The notes under the pieces were generated by a model. That model was not told where the DNA came from, did not search any database, and was given only the letters and a program-made list of their open reading frames with translations. From Cynocephalus volans (Eukaryota > Chordata > Mammalia > Dermoptera > Cynocephalidae): 64,000 nt of DNA. Made by a program: the position numbers and the translations under genes. Shown in pieces: positions 1 through 10,240 of the stretch (position 1 is its first letter; every line of letters begins with the position of its first letter). The DNA lies in contig NC_084467.1 of the NCBI RefSeq assembly GCF_027409185.1, positions 14,498,501 through 14,562,500 of the forward strand, read 5' to 3'.

Positions 1-289
1 TTCTGCCATAGCTTCACCCCCACGTGGCGAAATCCATCAGGAATAATAAAATGCTGTGTGGACTCCTCATGGTCTTTCTTGCCTGTGGACAGGATACAGT
101 TAAGGGCTGGGCACAGTGTGGGCAGGGCCCTCTGCTTTTGGAATTTTTACTGGCCCATGGAATCCACAATGTGGGAGGGGACCATAAACCCCATGAAGGC
201 AGAGACCACGTGTTATATGCTTATGAGCTGTCAGAGAGGGAGACCACAGACTCGGGAGAGGCCAAAGCCTGCCCACCCACTGGACTTAC
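1..289 (-). other. ALDH4A1: ALDH4A1 intron 3, partial
   Basis: Starts with the GTAAGTCC donor next to exon 3 and runs off the left edge. I see no exon or recognisable repeat in it. Confidence 0.8.
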
Positions 290-382
290 CGACACCTGGT
301 ACCGCACGTCCGATGTCCACACTTCCTCATCCCCCACCACACACGGGATGGCTTCTGTCCGGCCCTTCAGGTCCTTTAAGGC
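290..382 (-). CDS. ALDH4A1: ALDH4A1 coding exon 3
   Basis: 93 bases, 31 codons, phase 0 on both sides. The product begins ALKDLKGRTEAIPCVVGDEE and ends WTSDVRYQVS. The acceptor is GCCAG and the donor is TCG|GTAAGT. Compared with the human protein as I remember it, there is a Thr where human has Met (KGRM) and an Arg where human has Gln (DVQ). The next exon (PFNHGHKVAKF in human) is not present in positions 1-289. Confidence 0.95.
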
Positions 383-3300
383 CTGGCGAGGGACAAAGGG
401 CAGATGGGCACTTCCTTCTCCTCTTCCTCCCGCCTAAAACCCTGATACAGAGTCTTCAAACAGAGCTGCCCAGGTGGACACATAAACAAGAAGGGGGCAG
501 CAGGACTCAGCTCTAGCCATTGTCACCTGCAAGAAGGTGAGGCCAGTGTTGCTAGGTCTTCACATTACAAAAGGATAAAAAACTGCATCTGAAATGTATG
601 TGAAATCACATATTTTAAATACTGCCAATCAATTGGAAAATATTTTCAACACATCTAGGCTTATGACCTCTGACCTGGCCTGAGAGGCCCCAAAGTGTCC
701 CCAGGCTGCCACCCTGCTGCCCCAGCTTCTCTCACCCTCCAGACCAATAGTGGTCCCCCAACCCCAGGCTGCCTCCCGAGGCTGGGAGCAGGGGTTAGGG
801 TCAGGGTTAGGGTCGTGGCTATAGGCATGGAGAGGGATCTGGGGGCTGCTGGGGCTGTCTCCATGTCCTACACCCTCTGGATGCTCCCCACCCTCCTGTT
901 ACCTTTTGCAATGCGTCTCGCTCGGGGCTGCCCTGTGTGAATGCCAAGACTGGCTCGTTGGCAACCTTCAGTGGGGAGGGGTGCTTCCATCGCAGCCTGG
1001 GGCACAACAGCAGGGGACAGACGCAGACAGGTCAGCAACGGCCACCTCCCCCAGGCCCAACCCCTCTGTCTCTGACAGGGACCCAGAGCCTGAACTCCAT
1101 AGCAACTGTAAGAACCAGGGGAAAGAACCTGCTTGGGGTCCAAAAGCCAAAAGTCCTAGTCCTGCCATTGTGTGTCCTTGGGCCTGTGACTTGCCTCCTC
1201 TGAGCCTGTTTATACATTTATTAAGTGAGAAGAATCATACCAAGCTCACGTGGTTGAAGTTTAAATGCGCAGATGCAAAACCTTATGTTTAAGTACTTTG
1301 CACATGTAAAGGGTCCCTCTCTCTTTATTTCCCACACGGCAGCCTTTATCCCCAACACACCCAAGCTGAATAGGCAGCACATTCCAGAGCTGAGTCTCCT
1401 GAGAATGTGGACCCGCTGAGATTCTCTTGGCTGACAGAGAGCTGCCAAAGAGAGCTCTGGCGAGCGGGACTGTCCAAGATGTAGACTGTGACCTTGCGGG
1501 CCTGCCCTGAGCTCAGTTCACAGCAACAAGGAGGGCTGGTTTGGGGGTTCGGAGTCTGATTCCAGGGTACTGAGTTTCAAGAACTCCTTGCTTGAATCTT
1601 ATGATCTCAGTAACTAGTGACCACCACCCCCTACCATGTCTCAGGGTCATAAGGTGGGAGGATAGGTGGGTCAGAGCCGGGACTCTGGTGTCAGCCTCAG
1701 CTCTGCCACCTCCCAGCTGTGGGACTTGGCAGGCCTCCTGCAGGCCTCCGTTTCCTCCTCTGTGAATGAGGATAATAGTGACTCCAAAGCCCCTCTACTG
1801 TCCGAGGGGCCCATTGGTGTTGGCATAGCCTCCCACCCACAATGGCACAGGATGGGCCTCACCAGCTGCCCCTTAAGAGAAATAAGGTCATTTAGGTTCC
1901 TAAAAGGAGAATGACTAGTTCCAGATCAAGATTAGGAGGAACCTGGATTTGAGTCAAGAAACCCAGATATCATCTCCCTCTGGTGTTAACATTCCCAGCC
2001 AGAGACCACCAGGAACAGAACTGGAGTTGGACAAATGGGTTTACTGGTGGTCTCAGTGAAGGTGAACACACACCACGGGGAACCAGAGGGTGTCTCGGTA
2101 AAGTGGTGGTAGAAAAAACCTATTGTAGGATTTGGGTTTTGGGTGGGTGATGTGCAGGTTTAAGGAAGGCCAGGTTTGCTCTGGATTAGAAGCTGTTAGA
2201 AAGTGGGGGCAATTCTATGATGGAGCAAAGATGCAGCAGACCCTCATGCAGCAAGAGGGGTGTCTGATACTTTGTAGACGGCACGGTGAGCTGTTTTTGT
2301 CTGTGCTTAGACACCACTATGAAGCAGGCCCACTGTGTCTCATTTCACCACGGTCTCAGGGTAACACCGTCCGAGGCTGCTCCAAGGCTGCTGTTCTGTG
2401 AGCCTGTTTACACCCAACAGGAGAACAAAATGCTGGCGCTGAGAGTCGGGGACCACTCTTCTTTCTTTCTCACTGGAAACAGCCTGGAGGCTCAAAGAGC
2501 CAGCCTGGGAGACTTGGAGGAAGGACACACAACAGGACGGTGCAGGCAGGTCCTTCATTCACTCTACAGGGTTTATGGAGGACCCACAGCATCTCTGATG
2601 CCATCTCAACCCTGGAGATACAGCCATGACCAAGACCACGAGGCTTGCAGCTGACCTCCGGCGGGGGATACAGGCAGGAAATGAACAAAATAATCACAGA
2701 TGGTGACTGTGAACACGAGCAAGGAACCGGGGGGTCAGAGAGGGCCTCTCCGAGGAGGTGACCTCTGAAACAGCTGAAAGAGGTCTAAGAGCTGGGAAGG
2801 GCATTCCAGGCAGAAAGAGGAGCACATGCAAAGGCCCAGAACAGGAAGAGCAGAAAGGGGCCTGTGCGGTTTGGAGGGAGAGACAGGGGCAGGGGCCAAA
2901 TCACCCAAGATCCTGAGGGGTCAAGTGAGCAAAGGGATTTCTCCCTCCCCCACTCCCCACCAGGGGTTCTGCAGCCCCCTACCCCCACCACAGCCAAAGA
3001 AGCCAGAGCCACATTCCTCAGGCCACGCCCTTCCCCTAACCAAAGGAAGGAGGAGACTAGGACAGACCTGGGCTCCAATCCAGCTCTGCCTCCCACCACT
3101 GTGTGACCTTGAGCAAGTCACACTCCGGAGCTTGTTTCCCTCCAGATGAGGCAAAGCTACAGAGGTGCTCAGTGCATTAAATTCCCCTATCATCTGGGGA
3201 AGACTGGAATTTGAGCTGAGTTGCTGACTGCTTATTCCAAAAGCCACACCCACCATGAATGGTAAAGCAGACGGCACCATCTCCTCCTCCAGCTAGGAGG

Positions 3301-6300
3301 TGGGACTCTAAATACCTGGGTCTGGCCTGGGTAGATGGGAAAAGCACAGACTCTGGAAACAGACAAATCCAGAACCCAAATCTACACCTGCTCCATGACC
3401 TTAGCACATCATTATAAACCCTGACAGCGTCTGTTTCCCCACCAGAAAACCGGGGATAATACTACATACCTTGATGTGTCATCATGAGGACTAAAAGTGC
3501 TGGCCTTTCTTCACCCCTCCTGCTCTGGGGTTTTTCTAAGAAAACTAAAGATGTTTCATAATGGTACTCCACTAGGCAAGGCTTTCAAAGGAAAATTGGT
3601 TCCCAGATGCCCTCAAGGATCACATTCTCAGGGGCTAGCCCAGGTGGTAAACAACTACTAGTGGAATAAATTTAGCACCGTATGCTACCCGCACCTGAAA
3701 ATGTAGAAGCTACCGGCTCTTTTTCTGTTCCCTCTCAGGAAGTGTCAGAAACAGAAATCCTGCAAGCCTCCCTCCACCTTCCACAGGGCAGAGGCCCACT
3801 GTGACCCCAGAATCACATGCCCCCATAGCTTTCTCTGTGCCTGGAACATCTCCAAGCCCTGGCCCAGCTGTCCATCAGTCCAAGTGTGGCTTGTGGAACA
3901 GAGACTAGCTCAAAGTTCATCCTGAGTCAACTGCAGCCAAAAATAACCCAGGGACTCCTGGCTTTGGCTTATGGGCCATGCTGAATTAACACGAGCATCC
4001 TTCCATTGATTCAGGTGAAGGCCGAGATGAATCACTCACAGGACTTAGACTTCTAAGAGGATTGGTGAGTACCTTCTAGGCAGGACTGCATTCCTCATTC
4101 ATTCATTCATTCATTCAAACAGTCAGCACACATTTATTCCATAAGGCAATGATGTGGGGATAAATTGGACCAGGTTTATAAAATAGCTCATTCATTTAAT
4201 CATTCACAAATTTCCTGAGCACCCAGGCCTACAACCCAACCTCCCATTTGGGGAAGGAAGCACAGGGCAGAGTCTGAATTTGGCTCAGGTTTCCCTAACA
4301 ACCTGGGGTGCCCCTTCTGCACACCTGGGGACCTCACTGCCTGAGACCTCAGACTGCCCCTCCCTCTGCAGGTCCTGGTGTCTGAGCTACAAAAGCCAGT
4401 TTTTCCTCCTGCAGCAGCAGATGTCAGGGCAGCATGGAGCTGAGAACCAGTCCATGCAAGCTCAGAAATCTAGAGTGAAAAACGGGAAGCGCAAGGCCTG
4501 GGCTCCTAGGTCACCCCCTCAGCCCCCAGCCTGCCCCCAGCACCTGGGCCAACGTACTTTTAACTCTCACCTGGACTCATGCAACGCCATTCCTGTTCTG
4601 CTGTCTCCACACCACCCTCCACACCACAACCAAAGTTATAGTTCTAACATGAAAATCTGATCATCAGGGCCGACTCCGTGGCTCACTCGGGAGAGTGCGG
4701 CACTAGGAGCACAGCGGCGCTGGGGGCGCTGAGGCCATGGTTTCGGATCCTATATAGGGATGGCCGGTGCGCTCACTGGCTGAGCGCGGTGCAGATGACA
4801 CCAAGCCAAGGGTTACGATCCCCTTACCGGTCACAAAAAAAAAAAAAAGAAAAAGAAAATCTTATCATCAGAGAGTGAGAGCACACTCAGCTCAAAACTG
4901 CTCAGAAGCTTCTTACCTCTTCTAAAATAAAAAATCAGAATCCTTACCGAGGCCTTCAGATTCACTCGCCACCACCCCACCCATTGGCTGCAATCTGGCC
5001 ACCCTGATCTTTTCTGGAGTCTCCTCTGCTTGGGATGCTCTTCGTGGGGCTAACCTCTCACACCCTGGATGGGGCCCCTATCGGATCATCTCATAGCCCC
5101 ATACTTCTCTCGAAGAACCAGTGACAACCCTCCTTACAGAGCTCTGACTGTCTGTGCTCCTGCCAGGCCACAAGCTCCATGGAGCCAGCCCACATCCATT
5201 CCATGCACCAGTGGACACCCCACGGTAAGAACTTGAGAAATACCTTTAAAAACAATCAATGTACAAGTGGTATTAGAGCTGACACCAGGCCCCTGGGACT
5301 GGACTTTGAGGCCAGTGCTCCTCCGCGAACATGTGGGGCTAGACACAGGTCTCTAGGGTTCCCCAGTGGAAGGGGTCGGTGTGGCCAAAGTCAAGGTGAG
5401 GAGAAAGAAAATTAACTTAATTCAGCCTCAATTAGCTTCATTCAGGCTCTTCCTGCTGTTATCTGGGGCCTGATAAGGCCAATCCCCCTTATCACCGAGA
5501 TAAGAGCAGCAGTGGAGTTGAGCAGAGAAAGTGCAGGGCCCAGGGTGGGGCCAGGAGGGAAGGCCACGAAGCCAGATGAGCTGCTCAACCTTATTACCCT
5601 GGAAAACACCAGAGAACATTTATTAAGCACTCACAGAAGCCAAGCACTAAACTAAGTGAGATATGGGGATTATCTCATTGACTGTACCCTACAAATGCTT
5701 GAGGGAGGTGTTATTATGACCTGTTTTATGCATGAGAGTTAGACAGATTACTAGCTCATGGCTCAGGGTCACCACTTGTTGAAGTGACAGAGCAGGATCT
5801 GAACCCAGGTCTTTCTTACTCAGAAGACATACACTATGGCTGAAACACCAGGAGCATCTCAGAAGCCCATAGTCAGTCAAATGAGGCCGATGGGACAGAT
5901 GAATCCCCCTCAGCATACAGCTAGAACCTCCTCATTTCCCACAGGGGGAAAGATGCCACTCGAGACAGACAGTAACTTGCCCAACATCCCCCAACACTGC
6001 GCTCAGCCCAGGGGTCTTCCCACTCCATGCTGTGGCCTCTACCGGGAAAGGTTTGGGGAATCAGGAGCCCCCAAGAAGAGTAGGTGTCTTCCCTATCCCC
6101 TGGGGTGAGCAGAGTCAACCCCAACAAAAGGAGTTTTGCATCTGGGGTAACTAATTAGAAGAAAGGGAAGGGACGAAGGACATGTGAGTTCCACACCTCC
6201 CGCCCTACCATCACTCTTGCGTTGCTGGGACCCTCTTGTCCTGATATTCCTAACCAAGAAGGATCACTCTGGGCAACCTGCTGGTGGGTGAGGGGGCTCA

Positions 6301-9300
6301 TAATAATCACAGCAACACTTACTGAGTTTTCTAGATGCCAGGCACTCTTCAAAGTACCTTTCATGTAGAAATTCATTTAATTGCCAAGACAACCCTAGGA
6401 GGGAGCTGCTATTATGATCTTTATTTTCCACGCGAGAACATGAGGCCGCTCAGAGAGTCTGAGTAACCTGCCAGGGCCACAGAGCAGCTCAGAGGTGGAG
6501 CCAGGATCCAAGCCATTCTCCATGTACTGGGCCATTTCAACAGCAACCGTTCAACACCCACTGTGTGTCAAGTCAGGTGCAGGCACAGGGAACAGAGTGC
6601 TCCCTGGAGCACCAGCGCCAAATGCTGCCTGAGAGGGGACTGTAACAGCTTTGGAAGTATTAAGATCACTATAAGTTCCATGTATTCTCCACTCAAATAT
6701 TCACAGAGCACACGCTAAGTACCAGGTACACAGAAGCCCTCATCACATCACCTCTGCTACATGGCTGTTAACGTGATGATCCCCATCTGCAAGAAGCACC
6801 AGAGGACAGCTGCTTTGCCAAGGCCACAAAGAGCTGGATGAGTGTGCGTGTACAGAAGGGGCCAGGGGGAGGGCATTCCAGGCCAAAGGCATTGCCCCGG
6901 CCACCATGTGGAGGAGTTCAAGAGCAGAGAATGTCCAGGGCATGGTGGGAGGTGCCAGCCCCCTGCCCAGGGCAACCTGTGCCCATGCAAGGGCCAGGCA
7001 GGCTGGGAAAAGCACTGGGTGGTTAGATACTTTGAAAATTAAACAGGTAGGTAGCCTGAGAGGAGTCCACAATCACCCAGGATAACTGCAGGGCACAGGG
7101 CAGTGGCCAATGCCAGCCCACAAGCTCCCCCACTTCAAGCAAGCCAAGTAGGAGTCACTTCCGGAACCCCACACCAGAAGGGTCTGGCACAAGGGCAAGC
7201 AAGGAACAGAAATTAACATCTACTGTAAGCCAATTATGTGCCTGGGTTAGCTCTTTTATTTATTAAATTTATATACAAATCTGTATCCTTCATGTTTCCA
7301 AAGAGAATTTGCAGAGACATAATCAAAGACACTGGTGATAAAGTTAATAGAGAAAAGGGCAGGAAGTCAGGGTCAGAGGAGTAAAAGGACAATCAACTGG
7401 GAGGCCTGGTGTTTACCAGCTTGAGGCCTTGGACTTTTCCTTCATTTCCATGGCCCTCAGTTGTTCAATCTGTGAAATGGGGACAGTAACACCTACATCA
7501 CAGGTTGCTGAGCAGCTGAGTAAATCAATCCACATAAAAGGCAAATGGTAGCCATTGCCACCAGGGCCATCCACTAAGGCCATGTGTTTGTGCTTATTGT
7601 CTCAAGATCAGTTGTGATAAATATCTACTGACGAGGAGGGGCTCACATGATAAGTTCTTTCATTCACCGGATATCTGCCGAGGGCTTACCAGGTACCAGA
7701 CACTGTTTTAGGTCTTGGGGACATAAAATAAGACAGATAAGTCTATAAAAGGAAAAAGTAAACTACAAAAAAGTATTTGCAGATGAGTCCATTTTTATGT
7801 TGTTTTTTCTTTAAAGCATATATATATTTATGTAAAGTTAAAAACATTAGTCAAAATGTTGACAGTGGTTACCTCTGTGTGGTGAGATTACAGGTGATTT
7901 TTGTTTTTTTGGTTTTGGGGGTTTTTTTGTTTGTTTTTTGGTTTTTGTTTGTTTGTTTTGCTTTACCTGTACTTTTTACAATGGACACATATTTTAAAAA
8001 AAAAGAAAGAAAAGAAAAGAAAACACACTGTCAAGGGGTTTTTTTCAAAAGTGGTTGAGGGGCCGGCCCGTGACTCACTCGGGAGAGTGTGATGCTGATA
8101 ACACCATGGCCAAGGGTTCGGATCCTATATAGGGATGGCTGGTTGGCTCACTGGGTGAGCATGGTGCTGACAACACCAAGCCAAGGGCTGAGATCCTCTT
8201 ACCGGTCATCTTTAAAAAAAAAAAAAAAGTGGTTCAGATTCCTGGCACTTGGGGCAAAGCAGGAAACACTAAATATCACCCATTTCAGTTCCTCAAAAGA
8301 GGTTTTTTCTCGGGTGACAGTTTTACATATAGGACACAGAGATACCACTAAAAATGTCCTAAAACTGTTTCTCCATAAATGCAGACATGGCACACCGAGT
8401 GTCTTAAATATTTGTTGAATAAATTTACAAGTGATCAAATACCAAAGCTGTTCTTCTACAGCTGTGGCTCTCAACTGGGAAAACTGCGCCCCCCGCCACC
8501 CGCATCTGGCAATGTCTGGAGACTTTTTTTGCTGGTCAGTAAAGGGATTGAATGGAGACTTTATTTTATTGTCATGACTGGGGGTGCTACTAGCATTCAG
8601 TGGGAAAAGGCGAGCGATGCTGCTAGACGTTCCACAATGCACAGGACAGACCCCATAGCAAAGGATTATCTGGCCTCAAACGTTAATAGTGCTGAAGTTG
8701 AGAAATCCTGTCTAGGGCATCGGGCCAGCTGCTTACCGGGAGAGGTAACCTGAGCCTGAGATTGGTTGTAAAATGCTCTCTCCCCTCTCAACTCAGGAGG
8801 CCTTGTGATTAAGGGATGAATGTGAGTCAGTAATTTTAATCCTACATCTGCCTTAACTTGCAGATACTTTTCCATCTGTAAAATGGGATGATATATTGCT
8901 TGGGTACTCAGGAAACACATGAATCCGTGAGATGGCCCCATCTCCCTGGGGCCTCCATCTTGGGGTCTGAGAGGGGTGGTCTCAGAATGCAAGGAGAGGC
9001 CTGCAAATGGGATCACAGAGGATGTGGCAAGTGTCGTTCCCAGATCTCAATTTGGAAGAGGAGCCCTTCTGTCCCATGTCCTTTTCCTCCCCACCCACAG
9101 ACAACATACAGCAGTGTTCAAACACCCCTGTGCCATCTGTTGGGGGCAGGGAGAGGGACACTCATTAACTCAGAAAGAGCATAGCTCAGCAGGGGACAGA
9201 CGGTCACAGCCCTACGGGCCAGGTAAACAAAACTCAAATGGGGAGGAGGGGTGCCCAGCTCTGAAAGGCAGGCGGACAGAAACACGGGTCCATGCAGGGA

Positions 9301-10240
9301 CAGCCCCACCACACTGTGCGCCCCTCGGGGGGCAGGGTCTGTGTCCTATCTCCCTCCCCCTACCCAGCCCAGAGCAGGAGGGGCTCTGAGAACACTTGTC
9401 ACTGAGTGGGCAAGGGCCCAGGAACCCCACTCCACAATGTCGGGGTTTGCAAATCTGAGTTTGAAGCGCAGCTCCACCGCGGAACTGCTCCTCGCTTTCT
9501 TCATTGTTTGGAATAATAGTATCTACATCACAGGGACGACAAGTTTAAACGAGAGAGAGAATGATGTCACGACGAGGATAACCGGGCACGGCCTGCGTGC
9601 CCGGCCCTGTTCAATGCACTCAACTCTCCGTGTATTAACTCGTGTGATCCTCGCAAGGAGACACGCGCCAAGTGCCCAGCGCTCGGTCAGTGTCACTGCC
9701 CCACCTACCACCAGGCAGGAGTCCCTCGTCTGCCCAACATCTCACTTGCAGAGAGAGCTAGAGACCCTGGCAGGAGGAGGAGCGGTCAGGGAATCCAGAA
9801 GCTGGGGGTGCCGGAACGTGAGTCGAGGGTGAGCGGTGACAAGCGCGCTGCGCTCAACACAGAAGCGGCCCCCGGGGAAGGACGCCGCCTTCCGAGTGGG
9901 ACCCGGCGCGGCTCCGAGGCACCCAGCCGGGCCGCAGGGTTCCCTGAGGGCGACGGGGACCTCAGACGGAGGAAGCCCTGGGTGGGGGGCTGGGGCACCA
10001 GAGGAAGCGACCCCGGGCGGGGGGAGATCCCCTGAGGAAGCCTGGGGGGACCGCAGCAGCCAGGGGTCAGGCAAGGAGGGAGTCCGGCGCGGGGGGCGCG
10101 CAGCGACTCCCAGGCTCCCAGGCCGGCCAGCGCCGCGCTCAGGCCGCCGCGGGCCCGGGGCTCACTCACCCGGCCCCCCTCCAGGGGCGGACGAGCAGGG
10201 CGCGGCAGAGCGCGGGCGGCGGCGACAGGAGAAGAGGCAT
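290..10240 (-). CDS. ALDH4A1: ALDH4A1, 5' part only (coding exons 1-3 of a gene that continues past the left edge)
   Basis: Mitochondrial matrix NAD-dependent delta-1-pyrroline-5-carboxylate dehydrogenase. It oxidises glutamate gamma-semialdehyde (from P5C) to glutamate, the last step of proline degradation; loss of the human gene causes hyperprolinaemia type II. Three exons join in frame: 10170-10240, 903-996 and 290-382 (read right to left). They encode about 86 residues: an Arg- and Leu-rich presequence, then LRWKH, KVANEPVLAFTQGSPERDAL and AIPCVVGDEEVWTSDV, which match my memory of the human N-terminus almost residue for residue. All three introns have GT/AG ends with phases that fit. The NAD-binding and catalytic-cysteine domains lie outside the window. 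The gene sits head to tail behind IFFO2, as in human. Identity is very secure. Confidence 0.95.
383..902 (-). other. ALDH4A1: ALDH4A1 intron 2
   Basis: 520-base intron with GT/AG ends. It holds a short telomere-like motif run at 795-812 and an AT-rich patch around 560-655. No other feature seen. Confidence 0.85.
795..812 (+). repeat. Short interstitial telomere-like run
   Basis: TTAGGG, TCAGGG, TTAGGG in direct succession: three telomeric-type hexamers with one substitution, inside ALDH4A1 intron 2. Too short to show telomeric origin; could be chance in G-rich DNA. Confidence 0.6.
903..996 (-). CDS. ALDH4A1: ALDH4A1 coding exon 2
   Basis: 94 bases: one base completes the split Gly codon, then 31 codons beginning LRWKHPSPLKVANEPVLAF and ending DALQK. 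The acceptor is CCCCAG before position 996 and the donor is AAG|GTAACA. The residues match the start of the mature P5C dehydrogenase, around the presequence cleavage region. Confidence 0.95.
1672..1795 (+). repeat. MIR SINE fragment
   Basis: CAGCTCTGCCACCTCCCAGC, CCGTTTCCTCCTCTGTGAAT, GGATAATAGTGACTCC. Confidence 0.65.
2690..2965 (+). repeat. L2-type mammalian-wide repeat
   Basis: Contains GGGCATTCCAGGCAGAAAGA and GCAAAGGCCCAGAACAGGAA, the characteristic core of this old repeat class. Confidence 0.6.
3056..3175 (+). repeat. MIR SINE fragment
   Basis: TCCAATCCAGCTCTGCCTCC, then ACTGTGTGACCTTGAGCAAG. Confidence 0.75.
3341..3500 (+). repeat. MIR SINE fragment
   Basis: CACAGACTCTGGAAACAGAC, TCTGTTTCCCCACCAGAAAA, GGGGATAATACTACATACCT. 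Confidence 0.7.
4668..4854 (+). mobile_element. Dimeric tRNA-Ile-derived SINE (CYN / t-SINE type)
   Basis: Two tRNA-Ile-like units head to tail, each with A-box-like TGGCTCAC or CACTGGCTGAG and a B-box-like GGTTTCGGATC or GGTTACGATCC. A TATATAGGGATGGCCGG linker joins them and a plain A-rich tail closes the element. Flanked by a 17-base target-site duplication (4651-4667 and 4855-4871, one mismatch), so the copy is fairly young. No tRNA-unrelated body. The dimer plan matches what is described for colugo CYN elements. Confidence 0.88.
5620..5830 (-). repeat. MIR SINE
   Basis: ATTTATTAAGCACTCACAGA at one end and AGCAGGATCTGAACCCAGGT at the other. Confidence 0.7.
6310..6530 (-). repeat. MIR SINE
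   Basis: ACACTTACTGAGTTTTCTAG through CAGAGGTGGAGCCAGGATCC. Confidence 0.75.
6690..7090 (+). repeat. L2-type repeat
   Basis: CACACGCTAAGTACCAGGTA and GAGGGCATTCCAGGCCAAAG mark an old L2-type element, heavily diverged. Confidence 0.5.
7405..7560 (+). repeat. MIR SINE fragment
   Basis: CAATCTGTGAAATGGGGACA followed by GTAACACCTACATCACAGG. Confidence 0.7.
7840..8035 (+). repeat. Old repeat plus T/G- and A-rich low complexity
   Basis: GACAGTGGTTACCTCTGTGT followed by GTGAGATTACAGGTGA resembles the element at 25545-25960. It grades into a TTTTTG/GTTTG-rich stretch (7898-7960) and a GAAAA-rich stretch (7997-8025). Confidence 0.5.
8060..8224 (+). mobile_element. Dimeric tRNA-Ile-derived SINE (CYN / t-SINE type)
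   Basis: Same two-unit layout: GGCCGGCCCGTGACTCACTC start, a CCTATATAGGGATGG linker and an ACCGGTCATCTTTAAA end. Flanked by a 13-base duplication (8047-8059 and 8225-8237, one mismatch). Lies in ALDH4A1 intron 1. Confidence 0.88.
8461..8712 (+). mobile_element. MER20 (hAT-Charlie non-autonomous DNA transposon)
   Basis: Starts GTGGCTCTCAACTGGG, contains GGCAATGTCTGGAGACTTTT and GGGGGTGCTACTAGCAT, and ends GTTGAGAAATCCTG: the known MER20 consensus from memory, nearly full length with a small insertion. The inverted ends (CTCTCAAC and GTTGAGAA) are visible. Confidence 0.82.
9440..9700. repeat. Two MIR fragments in opposite senses
   Basis: A plus-sense piece (about 9440-9545, AATAATAGTATCTACATCAC) and a minus-sense piece (about 9600-9700, GTATTAACTCGTGTGATCCT) sit next to the ALDH4A1 CpG island. 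Confidence 0.6.
10170..10240 (-). CDS. ALDH4A1: ALDH4A1 coding exon 1: start codon and mitochondrial presequence
   Basis: Encodes 23 residues plus two bases of a split Gly codon. The peptide starts MPLLLSPPPALCRALL and continues VRPWRGA. It is rich in Leu and Arg with no acidic residue, as expected for a matrix-targeting presequence, and resembles the human start (MLLPAPALRRALLSRPWTGAG). Donor site GG|GTGAGT at 10169. The ATG at 10238-10240 has G at -3. The frame stays open upstream with other ATGs up to 10381, but those codons do not resemble the known protein, so this start is preferred. Confidence 0.88.

Larger units (their letters stand above)
997..10169 (-). other. ALDH4A1: ALDH4A1 intron 1
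   Basis: 9.2 kb intron between the presequence exon and exon 2, GT/AG ends. It contains MIR and L2 fragments, two dimeric tRNA-Ile SINEs (4668-4854, 8060-8224), one MER20 (about 8461-8712) and the inner part of the promoter CpG island from about 9800. I see no exon or structural RNA in it. Unannotated stretches (for example 1000-1650, 1920-2540, 4230-4650, 8760-9420) show no clear feature. Confidence 0.85.

Noticed and set aside
9251-9832. 193-codon plus-strand open frame before the ALDH4A1 CpG island
   Set aside because: Spans MIR fragments; no conserved protein features.
997-10169. Orthologue of human mir-1290, which I recall as lying in an ALDH4A1 intron
   Set aside because: I looked for its mature sequence in both orientations and did not see it; the human miRNA may be lineage-specific or lie elsewhere in the gene.
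997-10169. p53 response element in ALDH4A1 intron 1 (the human gene is reported p53-inducible)
   Set aside because: Only single half-site-like pieces with mismatches were noticed (for example near 5326 and 6179); no convincing pair of decamers.
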